The translations under genes and the position numbers were made by a program. Source: Cryptomeria japonica (taxonomy: Eukaryota > Streptophyta > Pinopsida > Cupressales > Cupressaceae). Taken from it: a stretch of 64,000 nucleotides of DNA. The DNA lies in the NCBI RefSeq assembly GCF_030272615.1, contig NC_081413.1:160330849-160394848 (forward strand). The letters run 5' to 3'. Shown piece after piece: positions 11,401-23,836 of this stretch (the stretch's first letter is position 1; each line of letters starts with the position of its first letter). The notes under the pieces were generated by a model that saw only the letters and a program-made list of their open reading frames with translations, did no database searches and was not told where the DNA came from.

Positions 11401-12866
11401 CAATGTTGCAAGAAAGAAACAATACAAAACCCTCTTTTTTTTTGTAAACATTTTAATCAAGCTGATGATCAGATTCCTACCTTAAAACGCATTGCGGGAA
11501 GAGTATTTTTGAAGAAGAGCTCCCAAATCTGCTGCTCTAAAACTCCATCTTTTCCAAAACCTCCAATCCTTCCTCCAAAAACCATCCTTTTTTTTTTCCC
11601 CAAAAAGCTCTCCCAAAAAGAACCCCCAAAAACATTTCAAAAACTAGGTTAAATGAGAAACCCTATTTTTGCCCTAATTTTCAATTTTGAATTTAGGCAT
11701 TTTTATTTTTAAAATAAAAGGGAATGAGAATGGAAAAATCATTCCTTTCCACTATTCAATACATCTTATCGCTTTTCTCATTAAAATTAAAATGCCTCTA
11801 TTTCTTATTTAATTCTAATTTTAATTTCTCCATATTACTTTAGCCAACATTTATATTTTGAACTATTAACAAGGATAACGCATTTTGATTAATTTAAATT
11901 TCCAAAAAAATCAATCTTTTATACTATATTAACTTTACAAGTAAAAAGAATAATTTCCTTTAAAATAATAAAATTTACCCTTTATTTCCAAAATGCGAAA
12001 ATGATTAATTTATTTCTATTTCTCAAATGGCTTTAAATTTTTCCTTTCTAAAAACGCATAACTAATTAAATTTTCGTTATTATTAAAATTAACTATTAAA
12101 CTAACTCGCTATAACATAATAAAGCGACCTTTTTAAATAAATGACTAATCTCATGAAGGAGATCTATTTATTCTAATTTTCTCAACTAATAATGCGTAAT
12201 TGAACACATTAATCCACGTTAGATACCTTAAGCTTGCTACAATTATAATTAAAGAAATCTCTTTAAATTAACGATTAATCATATAAAAGAAACTACCTAT
12301 TTTAAATTTCTAAATTACTAATGCGTACATCTACTCATTAAATTGAATTAAATACTTAGAATAACAAACTCCACTTACCCCGCGCAAGGCATGCAAATTG
12401 AGGAAGTCCACCAAATCACATGACATGCAACCCAATGCAAGGAAAGCCCCACAAATCCACACACGATGCTCACCTACCATGGCTAAGGCAAGAAGAGAGT
12501 TTAATGACCCCCAAATCCAAATTCTAAGGATGGAGGAGGTTTACTCAAACCTGCGAACCCCGAAGGAGATGAACCTCACCTTAGGCGGTGTCGTACCTGC
12601 AATCTTCTGCACCCATGAATCACGCAAGCATACATATACATATACATATTCAATGAAGGCGTTAGCTCAAGATTTATCACAAGGGTTAGGAACAATTACA
12701 TTTACACAAGAATCGATGCAAAAGCACAATAATAAGTATGCACAATTGTTTATATTATCTAAACTACACATTGCATCATGGTTAACCTACCATTCAAGAA
12801 TGCCACATAGGAAGTCAACCAAGGTCAAACGGGCTTTACAAGTCCGACTAGGGTATGGGCATTACA
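8424..12866 (-). mobile_element. element L, left LTR (3' LTR)
   Basis: 4,443 bp, from TGTAATGCCC to GGGCATTACA. AT-rich and without genes. It holds a GGTAGC palindrome array (10797-10922) and a (TA)n run near 11058-11083, both longer than in the right LTR, which accounts for most of the 86-bp length difference. Short open frames here recur in the other LTR only because the LTRs are near-identical; they lack any recognisable domain. Confidence 0.88.
10797..10922. repeat. GGTAGC palindrome array in L left LTR
   Basis: Alternating CTACCATTGGTAGC and GGTAGCGCTGCTACC motifs, each near self-complementary, over about 126 bp in an otherwise AT-rich LTR. The right LTR has a shorter version at 19015-19085. 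Confidence 0.8.
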
Positions 12867-12877
12867 TTCTCCCCCCC
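12867..12877 (-). promoter_or_regulatory. element L polypurine tract
   Basis: The minus strand reads GGGGGGGAGAA immediately upstream of TGTAATGCCC, the plus-strand DNA priming site expected next to a 3' LTR. It sets L's orientation together with the primer site at 16639-16652. Confidence 0.85.
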
Positions 12878-15800
12878 TAGGCTCCGACTTACTCCTGGAA
12901 GTCGCAAAGCTAAACGGAAGTCCTGCAACACTTACTAGCCCTTAAACTCAATTAACAATCATCAATTTGCACAACCAACTATTTTGCCATCAACTTAGAA
13001 CATTATTCATACATCCTCTAGGAGTGTCATCATCCATTAACAAAAATGCATCTAACATCATTCACATCTTAGAATATTCTAGAATTTACACACAACCATG
13101 GTAGAGAAACGAGACTTTTTTCCCTTTTTATTACACCAAATTTAAGCAATTTAAAATATATAGACATAGTCATCATACTCATTTATCAAACATGACAAGA
13201 AAATATGCTCTCAAGGTCAATTTCTTTCACCAATTCATCTCTTTCACAAAACTTTATTGCATAGAACTAGTTTCAAATATCAATTTCTACAACCAAGTTA
13301 ACTTCCGACAAATAATAGCAACGTAAGAACTCAATTGTTTACACTTTTCAGACGTACAAGAACCTTTCCAATGACTATGCCCCATAACATAGTGACAAGT
13401 TAATACCATTTAATCCATGATTGCACATAGTATCCATCCACAAGACTGGTTTGCACAACACAATAGGCCACATGTGAGCATGCCTAATGCTCGGTCAAAG
13501 GTAACATATATGATCCACATCTCTATGCCTGCTCTCAGAATAAATACATGATCAACAAATATCCAACATCTCACTCGAGGGCTTGATGGTGCTAGGGTAC
13601 ACCATAGCGGTGCTACCTTCCATACAAGCCCCTCGTGAATATCCCTTGTTGTGTAAGGTGTTTAGCCTCCAAGAGATAGTCACCACTCATAGGTAGGTAG
13701 TGGATCCTAGCTATCTCACAGCCTCACATACCTCCATCCTCAAGGTTCCTTGTGTCTACTTCCTCGTATACACTCATCCAAGACCGTCTCCTACGTTCTT
13801 GGAGAGGAATTCACATTGCAACACAAGACCAGCATACGGAAACAACAAGGATAAACCAGTTTAGCCACCAAGTACAAAAGAATAAAGATAATAATTGTCA
13901 ATTCCAACAATAAGACAAGAAAATAATTTCTGGATTTGCAACATCAAATCAAGTAAAATTAAGATTGCAAGGTCGTGGATAAACTGTCAAGGTCAAAGTA
14001 AAATAAATTGCTGGCCCATAAGGAAATAAATAAATAATTAAAAGAAAATCATAATTGCACATTACATCACTACGTGACTAGTAGCTAGCCACCAACAAGG
14101 AAGGAAGGAACAATCATCTAGCTATCCTAGTAGCTCATCATGTGGTGTGGCCAAGTCACACATCCGCATGGCATGGTAGTGTGCACCTCGGCATCACCCT
14201 GCATCACGTCGTCACGTGGCATGGCTCTACCCTATCCCTAGCGGTAGGCCACATGGAATGTTTGCTACATCCCGCATCGTGTCTCCGCACGGCATGGCAA
14301 TACTCCAAGCAGACAGGGTACGCAATGGACGTATCCCACATGGCAGTGTACCCCGCAGATAAGGCACGCACTGGTCACACTCCGCATAGCGATGTTCCTC
14401 TCAGGATACTCGCCGTAAGCCAGAGGTATACATGGCTAAGGTCTACCCACAAGTCTACCAACACTAGTTAGTTGGCAACTTATGTAAGAAAATAACATGC
14501 CTCTCATGAAGACAAGGCAACAAATGCTCCAATAGAATCCATCAATATGCTCAAAAACTATCATCTATATGCTCAAAATAAAAGATAGGAATTAGGCTGG
14601 CACACATGAACCTCGTAAATCGGTTCATCACAAGGGGAAGTATTGAGTACACCTATGTTACAGTTTCATTACAAAACTATATTTTTCCTCAAAATAGGGA
14701 AGCTAAAGTTGCTTCGCGTCGACATTACTCGTACGCTGTTCATACTATTCAATGAATGGTGACTTCTACTACTACCCCTTCACATACTGACTTATCAACA
14801 ACCCGTGGGTTGGCACTCAGTAAGGAAACAAATAAGAAACATCACATAGATAGGTATGGTTTCCCATACTCATAAGCAAACATATTCCCCATTGTTGATT
14901 ACTTCACCATCCCATGGGTACACATAGAAAGTACGGGTTTCTTACAACACACACAGAATAGCACCATTACTGGTTTAGTCACATTTACGGGGAGTACTTT
15001 ACATTATGCTAACATATACTTAAGGGAAGTTTTAATTATGCTTTACACATGAATCACCAAACAAAGTTTACTCTAGATACACATTCTGAAATTCTCAACA
15101 ATCAAATTTTACACAAAGAATTTACATCATTCTGATATCTTTCTCAATCTTCCCTAAGCATTTTCATTCACATTACTAACTATGCAATTTTCCCCTTTTC
15201 AAGACGAAAAAACTTTCCCCTTTTTAATTAGAAGCCCCAAGGCAACATACCATTTCATATGCATTATAAGAATTCCTTTAAATCACTGCATTCTAAATAG
15301 TATTTCAAAAAAAACAATTCCTATATTTTAGACAAGAGGAGGAAGAGAGTTGGAAAATCAACTATTTCCTACGAATACACAAGAATTTCAGGATCACACC
15401 ATATGCTCGGATATAAGTTTATCATTTGAGTTGCACGGTTTTCATTTTGCTATCTTTTAGGAAGGTGCCAAAACATCCTAACATGACATTTCTAATCATT
15501 ATTGTTGCACTATAATGTTCTAGTTTTCCGAACAAGAATTCAAGACAACCAAATTTTCTTTTGTAATACAAGTCTTCTAGAGAACAATCACTATTCGTAA
15601 TACAATACAATACAATAACACATCAAATCTAACATTGAAAATTCATAATATGACAAGGAGGTAAATGAAGAGCTATCTGCTAGATTTTACACATTTAATG
15701 CATACAGATTAACAAGTCTTTCATTTCCTCTTTTTGAAACATAATAAGACAATTATCTATATCCAAAGCAAGTTAAATGGTGCGTCACTTAATAGGTCCT

Positions 15801-16638
15801 AAATTACACAAGTTGAATAAGCACATAAAACAATCTTTCAAGGAGCACATTAATACACTCTTGAAGCTACGACGGCATGTCCTCTTTTGGTATTCCTTTC
15901 ACATCAAGCAATTATCACAAAATCACTATGCGCATTTTAATGCACCTTACTTAAGATGGAATTTAATTATATTTCTCCTACCAAGCACATGGAGAACCCT
16001 TAAAGAAAACATACAATTTTCTATCATTAACCAAAAATTAACTCCCAAACCAAATCCCTTTTGCATTCTAAAACACAAAACGTTATGAGGCTCACACAAG
16101 GGCTCAAGAAATATCATCCTTTCTCTTGCAATAAGAAAACTTAAATAAGAGATAATTACCCATATCAAATCCTTTTAATTTACTAGAGAGAGAGAAGAAG
16201 AAGAGTCAAAATCACTCAATGTACTACATAATAAGCATTAACATTTGCCATACTAGTCCTTCAAGTGGACATTCATTGAAATCGATCAATACCATAAACA
16301 AGCACATTTCGTACTTTTAGATTCAACATATTACCAACCAACCCAGATGGATTAGTCAAAAGAGTAAAACAAATCAAGAACGAAGGTACATACAACTCCC
16401 TTTCAAGGTAAGAGAAATCGTAGACCAAGACCTCAATAAGCAGACAAAACACCCATAATTATTCCCAAAACACCCACATCAATAAGGTGAAAACAAGGTG
16501 TGAACGCACACTTTACACACAAGTAGGGTTTGTTAAATCACACCCTCCCATCAGGGAGGACAAGCATACAACATAAGATAGACAAACACACAACAACTAA
16601 GGGCACAAGAGAAACCAGAGATCCCAGTGTTGCAACAT

Positions 16639-16652
16639 GGGCTCTGATACCA
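16639..16652 (-). promoter_or_regulatory. element L primer-binding site (initiator Met tRNA)
   Basis: The minus strand reads TGGTATCAGAGCCC two bases inside the right LTR, a full match to the usual plant initiator-Met tRNA primer site. Confidence 0.88.
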
Positions 16653-16654
16653 AG

Positions 16655-19600
16655 TGTAATGCCCCGCCAGGAAACCCCTAAGGGTTTAAGTTAAAAACAC
16701 TCAAATAGAGTGTAAATATATATTTTTTAATAATAATAGTTAAGAGTATTACTGATTTAATACAACATTAAGATAATTTGGAGTTATTTGAAACATAGAT
16801 AACACAGCGGAAGGCTAAACAAACCTAAGGAGTTTCCCAACGCGATTACATAACCTTACACCTAACTCAACTTGCGTCATTTGATCCATTTAACTGGATA
16901 TCTTAATTTGTGAGATAATGCATAAGACTTGATTATACATATGTTCAATGATTTGACATCTTATAATTTTAGGAAGCGTTCGTTTACTTAGGGTGGTTAG
17001 GAGGTCATTGTGAGGTTATTTACTCAATGCACATTAACACCTAATCAATTTAAGAGGCCTCCCTTAAGGTTTAATGCGATTTAAATAACAAAGTTCATTC
17101 ATTCGGTTTTAAGATGTTCACCCACATTGATATCTTTCTTGAATATTAAAAGTATGGTTAATAAGAAGAATTCGTTCATTAAGGATTAAACTCCCATTAA
17201 TAGAGTGTGGTTCCCTCATTAAGGTTTGAGCATAACCAAACTAAAGATTCATAGTTTCTTTATGGAGGATAGAATGCAAGTAGCCATAGAGTTCATTCAT
17301 TGAAGTTTTAATAAATGCAAATAGAAGGATTAAATTCATTAAGATGAAAATGTATTAGGACACATGAGAGCATCCTTTAAATTAAAATATAGTTAGCAAG
17401 ATGAAATTTGTCATTTCAGGATTTAAAGTAGAAGTTTATAGTGATGTTCTCCCATTAGGATTAAAATACAATTATCTTATTGCATATCACTCTTTTTAGT
17501 TAAATGAAGCTAATATGAGAGAGGTACTTTTACTAAGATTTAATGTATAAACAACTAATTGAATCCTTCCCTTTTCAGTTCTTTTTTTTTTTTTTTGCAA
17601 TCACAAAGAAATTCATTTATTTGGGTTATAATTATGGAAGGCTAGTTGAATTCATCCTTTGTATAAAATTAATCTGATAGAGATTATTTGTTAAGATTAA
17701 AACATAAACAACTAAGTAAATTCATCTGATAAAGCAAAGTATAATTAACATGGCGATACTCATTTACTAAGGTAAGAAGGTAAATACCCATATGAGGTTC
17801 ATCCTTTAAACTTCATCTTATAATTTATAACATTAATTCTAACTTTGTTTTCCATTCACATTCGTTCCATTTATATGCTTAATAACAAGTTAATCCATTA
17901 ATGTAACCCAGCAAGATTCTCTTCACTAATACTACTTTTAATTCACATTTTCAAAATACTTTTCCATAATCTCATTTACATTCTTTCATGACCCTGATTA
18001 CTACATTTGTCAAGATGAATAAATTTATGCACTTAGATTTAAATTCATTAAATTCCCCACCATACACTTATACAAGAATACAACCATCCATGATAATTTA
18101 AAGCATAAAACAATGTAAGCTAACACATCGCATAACACAGATATGATCTCGGAGTTCACCCCTAAAGGGCTACATCTCCGGGACTGCTCAACTACAAGAC
18201 CCCTCTGGCATTTAATATAGTTAAGATTACAAATCTACATGTCTTTTACATCTCTGCCCTTTAGGCGAACACATACACTATTCAACATCTACCTCGATTG
18301 ATTATTACATAGTGATCCCTTTTAGAAGCGGGTCAAATTGAATCATAACAAAAAAAAACAAACAATCCTGGATTCTCTTGTTTGACGGTATCCTAATTAG
18401 GGGCTTGACTGACTTATGACCAAACACTATTATATCAAGTCTTACCATTACATAACCAAATTCAATAATAGAAATTTAAATCTGCATAGGCATTGTCCGG
18501 TAGAGGTATTTGTTTACCATATTGCTCTAACTATTAATGTCAATCCATTGGTGGATTTGCTAAATTAACTTTTATTTAAAAATTCATATTAATCCACCAT
18601 TACTATTTAGTCCATGTTAATAATAAGTACTAACCCGAGTATGATGTAATCAATATGAAATTAATAACTTGTATTAAAGTATGGATTTACTAAATGATGA
18701 ATCTCTAAAATCCAAATATTTTATTTAGCAATCTGAGATTAAATAACATAAAAGAAACTGAATTTAAAATTAAATAATATAAAAGAACTAAGTTTAACTC
18801 CCTTATACTAATTTTAAATTCACTTATTAATCTGACTCTTCTTTATTTTTATATATTATACACATATATTCTTTTTTTTTCTTTAAAACGATTATATAAA
18901 TTAATAAAATTAAATAAATAATTAAAAAAAATAAAATAGAATAATTTTTTTGTTTTAATTTTCAAAAAAAAAGAGAGGGAAGGTACCCACGTGGGCCCCC
19001 CCCTTGGCAACCCCTACTACCATTGGTAGCGCAGCTGCCATTGGTAGCGCTGCTACCAACTGGTAGCAGTGCTGCCATTGTAAGCCATTCCCTCCTAGCC
19101 GTATGGCGGGGTAGAGATTATAATTTTTTATTTTTTTTTTAATTTCTGTTAAAATAACAATAACAGACTCAGACAAAACTGCCAAAATGTGCAGTCCCAA
19201 ATTTTACCTAATGAATATATATATATTTTTAAAAAAAAATAGTATATGTAAATATTAAATATGAATAACTCACCAAAACATACAGTCTGAAAAAAAAAAA
19301 ATAGACTTTAAACAATTTCCAGCAAACCCCATTTTTTTTTAAAACTATCACAGACATTTCTCTTTCCCCCTTTTTTTTTTCCAGAATGTCAAGGGTTTCT
19401 AAATAATAGTAGAAATTGTTGAATAACCCTCCCATTAAGCGAATCTTTGGCACAAGAAAGCTCTCTTCTCACACAAAGATCCAACAAAACTAATCTTTAA
19501 CCATTCTCTACAATGAAACTTACTCACAAACATCAATGGAAAATCTGAAAACCAATGTTGCAAGAAAGAAACAATACAAAACCCTTCTTTTTTTTGTAAA

Positions 19601-21011
19601 CATTTTAATCAAGCTGATGATCAGATTCCTACCTTAAAACGCATTCCAGGAAGAGTATTTTTGAAGAAGAGCTCCCAAATCTGCTGCTCTAAAACTCCAT
19701 CTTTTCCAAAACCTCCAATCCCTCCTCCAAAAACCATCCTTTTTTTTTTCCCCAAAAAGCTCTCCCAAAAAGAACCCCCAAAAACATTTCAAAAACTAGG
19801 TTAAATGAGAAACCCTATTTTTGCCCTAATTTTCAATTTCGAATTTAGGCATTTTTATTTTTAAAATAAAAGGGAATGAGAATGGAAAAATCATTCCTTT
19901 CCACTATTCAATACATCTTATCGCTTTTCTCATTAAAATTAAAATGCCTCTATTTCTTATTTAATTCTAATTTTAATTTCTCCATATTACTTTAGCCAAC
20001 ATTTATATTTTGAACTATTAACAAGGATAACGCATTTTGATTGATTTAAATTTCCAAAAAAACAATCTTTTATACTATATTAACTTTACAAGTAAAAAGA
20101 ATAATTTCCTTTAAAATAATAAAATTTACCCTTTATTTCCAAAATGCAAAAATGATTAATTTATTTCTATTTCTCAAATGGCTTTAAATTTTTCCTTTCT
20201 AAAAACGCATAACTAATTGGATTTTCATTATTATTAAAATTAACTATTAAACTAACTCGCTATAACATAATAAAGCGACCTTTTTAAATAAATGACTAAT
20301 CTCATGAAGGAGATCTATTTATTCTAATTTTCTCAACTAATAATGCGTAATTGAACACATTAATCCACGTTAGATACCTTAAGCTTGCTACAATAATAAT
20401 TAAAGCAATCTTTTTAAATTAACGATTAATCATATAAAAGAAACTACCTATTTTAAATTTCCAAATTACTAATGCGTACATCTACTCATTAAATTGAATT
20501 AAATACTTAGAATAACAAACTCCACTTACCCCGCTCAAGGCATGCAAACCGAGGAAGTCCACCAAATCATATGACATGCAACCCAATGCAAGGAAAGCCC
20601 CACAAATCCACACACGATGCTCACCTACCATGGCTAAGGCAAGACAAGAGTTTAATGACCCCCAAATCCAAATTCTAAGGATGGAGGAGGTTTACTCAAA
20701 CCTGCGAACCCCGAAGGAGATGAACCTCACCTTAGGCGGTGTCATACCTGCAATCTTCTGCACCCATGAATCACGCAAGCATACATATACATATTCAATG
20801 AAGGCGTTAGCTCAAGATTTATCACAAGGGTTAGGAACAATTACATTTACACAAGAATCGATGCAAAAGCACAATAATAAGTATGCACAATTGTTTATAT
20901 TATCTAAACTACACATTGCATCACGGTTAACCTACCATTCAAGAATGCCACATAGGAAGCCAACCAAGGTCAAATGGGTTTTACAAGTCCGACTAGGGTA
21001 TGGGCATCACA
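16655..21011 (-). mobile_element. element L, right LTR (5' LTR)
   Basis: 4,357 bp, starting TGTAATGCCC and ending GGGCATCACA (one substitution from the left LTR's end). Colinear with the left LTR throughout; shorter GGTAGC and TA arrays (19015-19085; 19216-19227). No genes. Confidence 0.88.
19015..19085. repeat. GGTAGC palindrome array in L right LTR
   Basis: About 71 bp of the same self-complementary GGTAGC/GCTACC motifs as at 10797-10922, with fewer units. Confidence 0.8.
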
Positions 21012-21016
21012 CAAAC
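21012..21016. repeat. TSD of element L, right copy (CAAAC)
   Basis: Pairs with CTAAC at 8419-8423. The copia D 3' LTR ends CTAACA, so the original target was CTAAC and the right copy has one substitution. Confidence 0.75.
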
Positions 21017-21018
21017 AA

Positions 21019-21030
21019 TTGGTATCAGAG
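21019..21030 (+). promoter_or_regulatory. copia D primer-binding site
   Basis: TTGGTATCAGAG follows the last base of the D 5' LTR (21017). L has separated it by 12.6 kb from the rest of its LTR. Confidence 0.8.
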
Positions 21031-21075
21031 AATAGTCCTCTTTTTTACAAAAGCCTAACAACTTGAGGAGATCCT

Positions 21076-21266
21076 ATGACAAGAAATATCTTCAGGAAAG
21101 ACAGTCCCAAACTTAATGGAACTAACTATGGTATATGGAAGATCAGAATGGAGACACATCTAAATTGCATTGGAAGAGATATATGGGATGTTACAAAGAA
21201 TGGCTATGTTGCTCCTAATCAGAATAACCCTAATCCATTAACCTTCGCTAAAGACTTGGAGAATGA
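21076..21266 (+). pseudogene. copia D gag, N-terminal fragment
   Basis: The first 64 codons of a copia gag: MTRNIFRKDSPKLNGTNYG, then IWKIRMETHLNC and DIWDVTKNGY, the usual start of the UBN2/copia gag domain. It is cut after LEND by element C (TSD AATGA, 21262-21266). The reading resumes at 29218 as YKEREALL. Confidence 0.85.
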
Positions 21267-22439
21267 TATTACTATTTACTAAGTTGTCATTAGTTTTATA
21301 TCCAAAGTCATCCTATATACTCTAGTCAGTTAATACTACCGGAACATTCAGTCGGTGACAGAAGATAGAAGTCGCAGAGTCTAGTATACACCGAGTTGTT
21401 TACCGATTAACACTCTATGTCTACCGAGCAGAAAAAATGATATACCGAGTGAATACACACCGAATGAAACATGTTACCAGATTCATTGAACTCGGACACG
21501 TGTGGAAATGTGTTACAAGATCGAGGAACAAAGAACCATTATCACATAGGAAATTGCACCTTAAAGATTTTGTATGATCTTGAGGTCATCTATCCAATGG
21601 ATTATTTTGTATAGTTATTTATTTGATGAATCTTGTTTGTAAAATCGATGCATGAACAAGGTCACCGTCCTAAGAGATCTATTTATATGCAGAATGATTT
21701 AAGGATCAGAGATGAAAAAAAGAGTATGAGACATGTGTGATAGATAAGTTGAAAAGCAATATCATGAGAAAGCACAATGTGTTATGACTGTCACAAATAT
21801 TCAGAGGTCACCGAGAAAGATTTCAGAGAACAGTTAAGGGACAAAGTAAACAGAAGGGTTTATCGAGTTGATTTATCAATTACCGAGGTATGCTATGAGA
21901 AAGGTAATATTATATTGAGCACATAGAATCTGCTATAACATTTCAGATGTAAATTTGTAGATATTTGTAAATATTTTATTGTAATATTTTGAGTTGTAAG
22001 AGAAACCTTTAATAGGGTAAAAGACTCTAACAAAGTCTATAAATTGTAAAGCCTTTAACTAGGTGCAGCATTTAGATTAAGTGTTGTAAAATCCTTTAGC
22101 AAGGTAGATCTAAAGATCTTGATACTCCTAAGAGGGCAAGCTATCAGAAATAGCTAATAATGTAGCTCTAACCGAGCAACCTTTATTATTGCAGTAGTGA
22201 AGTTGTGGGTGCCATCCCCATTGTAGTTTTTCTCTCTAACCAAGAGTTTCTGCGTAACCAAAATATATGTGTTATGGAGTGAATCATGTATGATTGTTAT
22301 TTATTTGTTTTAACATTATATTATGTTACAATAGTTTTTGGTTTATGCTTAACAGTAAAGTTATTTTTGAAGAAAGGATTTGAAGTACTAATTCACCCCT
22401 CCCCTCTCAGTACATTAGCTTTCCATATTGGGTCTAACA
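21267..22439 (+). mobile_element. element C 5' LTR
   Basis: Starts TATTACTATTTACT (TG mutated to TA) and ends GGGTCTAACA. It contains a TATA-like CTATTTATATG at 21679-21689, several ACCGAG motifs, a GTAGTTTTTCTC block and ATTCACCCCTCCCCTCTCAGT near the 3' end, which parallels the D, D2 and E LTR ends. Confidence 0.85.
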
Positions 22440-22441
22440 AT

Positions 22442-22453
22442 TGGTATCAGAGC
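22442..22453 (+). promoter_or_regulatory. element C primer-binding site
   Basis: TGGTATCAGAGC, two bases inside the 5' LTR; initiator-Met tRNA type. Confidence 0.85.
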
Positions 22454-22501
22454 TTCAATCTTGGAAAAGGGTTTAACAACCTAAAGAAAAAGATCTTATC
22501 A

Positions 22502-23836
22502 ATGGAAGGCTATAAACAATCTCAAAGAATTGTGTATTTGCAAGAAGAGTTGGATCATGCTAATCAAGTGATTGCAGACATGCAAAGACAAATGAAAAAA
22601 TCATTGAAAGTTAGAAGAAGGTTGTGTGATGATCTACATGACTCACAAGAGCTGGTGGAACAAATTGAGACATCATCTAAGAATAGTATATCTGAAGAGA
22701 CTGAAGAGATGATTGGAGGATTGAGAAAAAAGAACAAAGCACTGATTGAATAGCTAAAAGCAATGAAAAGAGAGCATGAGCATTTTAGCACACAAATGAC
22801 TAAAAATCTAGATGCATTGACAATAGCTGAGGATAAGATAAGAGATACAGAAAGAGAAAAATAACAACTTGAAGTATTAGTGACTGAAAAGAATGATGAA
22901 ATCACAAGGATGACTGGAATTCAACACAATATGTCTGATCAATTGGGTTATGCACATCATGAAGTAAATTTGAAGGATAATGAGAATCAAGCATTGAAAC
23001 TTGAATCATCAAGATTGACTGATGAACTTGAAACAGAAAAGAAATCCAAAGAAACATTAAACAAGAGTTATGAAGCATCAAAGATGTTGGATGAGCAACT
23101 GAATACAAGAAGACCCAACAAAGATGCAGGACTCGGTTACAAAGGAAAAGACTCTACCAAGAGAGGAGAATCATCAAAGCAAGTTGGAAAGAAGAAACAC
23201 ATCAAAGGAAAGAAGCCTATTTGCAACTACTATGGAAAACAAGGACATACTGCCAATTTGTGCCAAATCAGAAAAGGTAAGCAACCGAATGTCACTAGGT
23301 CTAATGGTTATTGTAACAATTCCAATAAGTATGGTCACACATCTAATCAATGTAGGACAAAGTTTGTTAGCAATTACTAGAAGGCAAAATTCAAGGGGTT
23401 TTGCAAAAAATGCAATAGATATGGATATAGTACCTAGAAGTGTTGGTTTAAGCAGAAGAACTATATGTGGTCTGCACACCGAGGAAACACTGGAAGCTAT
23501 TGAACTCACATAGATCCTAACCAAGAATATGTTGTAGTACCATGGGATTACAATACAAGGATATGGTGTGAATGTTGTGGAAGATATGGACACATAAGTG
23601 CCAACTACTTTATAAGGTTTGGAATGAACAACCGAAGATCATGGAGAAATCTTGGTATGGCATGTTTTCATTGTCACAAAGTTGGACACTTGGCTAGAGA
23701 TTGCAGAGATCAACCCAGAGGAGATACTAAGGTAATAAGAAGCAAATTACAAATGATTTGGAAAAAAAAGGAAAATGGATCAACTAATGAAGAAAGCATC
23801 TTACCTACCGAGTTAGGTGCATCTACTTTGAATTAA
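22502..23836 (+). pseudogene. element C ORF1: coiled coil plus five zinc knuckles (gag-like)
   Basis: One frame of 444 codons, Met at 22502 sixty bases after the primer site, with about five in-frame stops and no frameshift. Residues 1-200 are charged and heptad-like (LQEELDHANQVIADMQRQM), a likely coiled coil. Then come five CCHC-like modules: CNYYGKQGHTANLC, CNNSNKYGHTSNQC, CKKCNRYGYST-KC, CECCGRYGHISANY and the intact CFHCHKVGHLARDC near 23657-23701. Most have lost one ligand. There is no copia UBN2 or gypsy capsid domain. A nucleocapsid-like RNA-binding role is inferred. The tail (MIWKKK...EESILP) aligns with that of element E ORF1. Confidence 0.75.

Larger units (their letters stand above)
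12867..16654 (-). other. element L internal region, non-coding
   Basis: A 3.8-kb interior with no retroelement protein on either strand. Visible structure: a long imperfect stem with arms ACTCGAGGGCTTG-ATGG and CCAT-ACAAGCCCCTCGTG (13573-13638); a relatively GC-rich stretch at about 14130-14440 with repeated GGCATGG, CCGCA and CACGCA motifs; otherwise AT-rich sequence. Open frames at 14142-14471, 15777-16088 and elsewhere are low-complexity or lack domains and are not taken as genes. RNA packaging or dimerisation signals would be expected in such a core, but none can be assigned. Confidence 0.75.
8424..21011 (-). mobile_element. element L: LARD-like LTR element with 4.4-kb LTRs and a non-coding core
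   Basis: A 12,588-bp element with two very long LTRs (4,443 and 4,357 bp) around a 3,788-bp interior that codes for no recognisable gag or pol. LTR ends are TGTAATGCCC and GGGCATTACA, a perfect 10-bp inverted pair. Orientation is minus: the primer site TGGTATCAGAGCCC abuts the right LTR and a purine tract abuts the left one. The TSD is CTAAC (8419-8423) / CAAAC (21012-21016), one mismatch. The architecture matches LARDs (large retrotransposon derivatives), which depend on another element's proteins. By eye the LTRs differ by about 1-2%, so L is much younger than its host D. Confidence 0.9.

Noticed and set aside
12398-12880. 160-codon frame, almost identical to 20576-21058
   Set aside because: It recurs only because both lie in the two L LTRs, runs antisense to the element, crosses the LTR boundary and has no recognisable domain.
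14142-14471. 109-codon frame in the L core
   Set aside because: His/Trp-rich composition from a locally GC-rich repeat; no start context, domain or neighbour support.
23174-23593. 139-codon minus-strand frame
   Set aside because: Antisense to the zinc-knuckle region of element C ORF1, which explains the coding signal.
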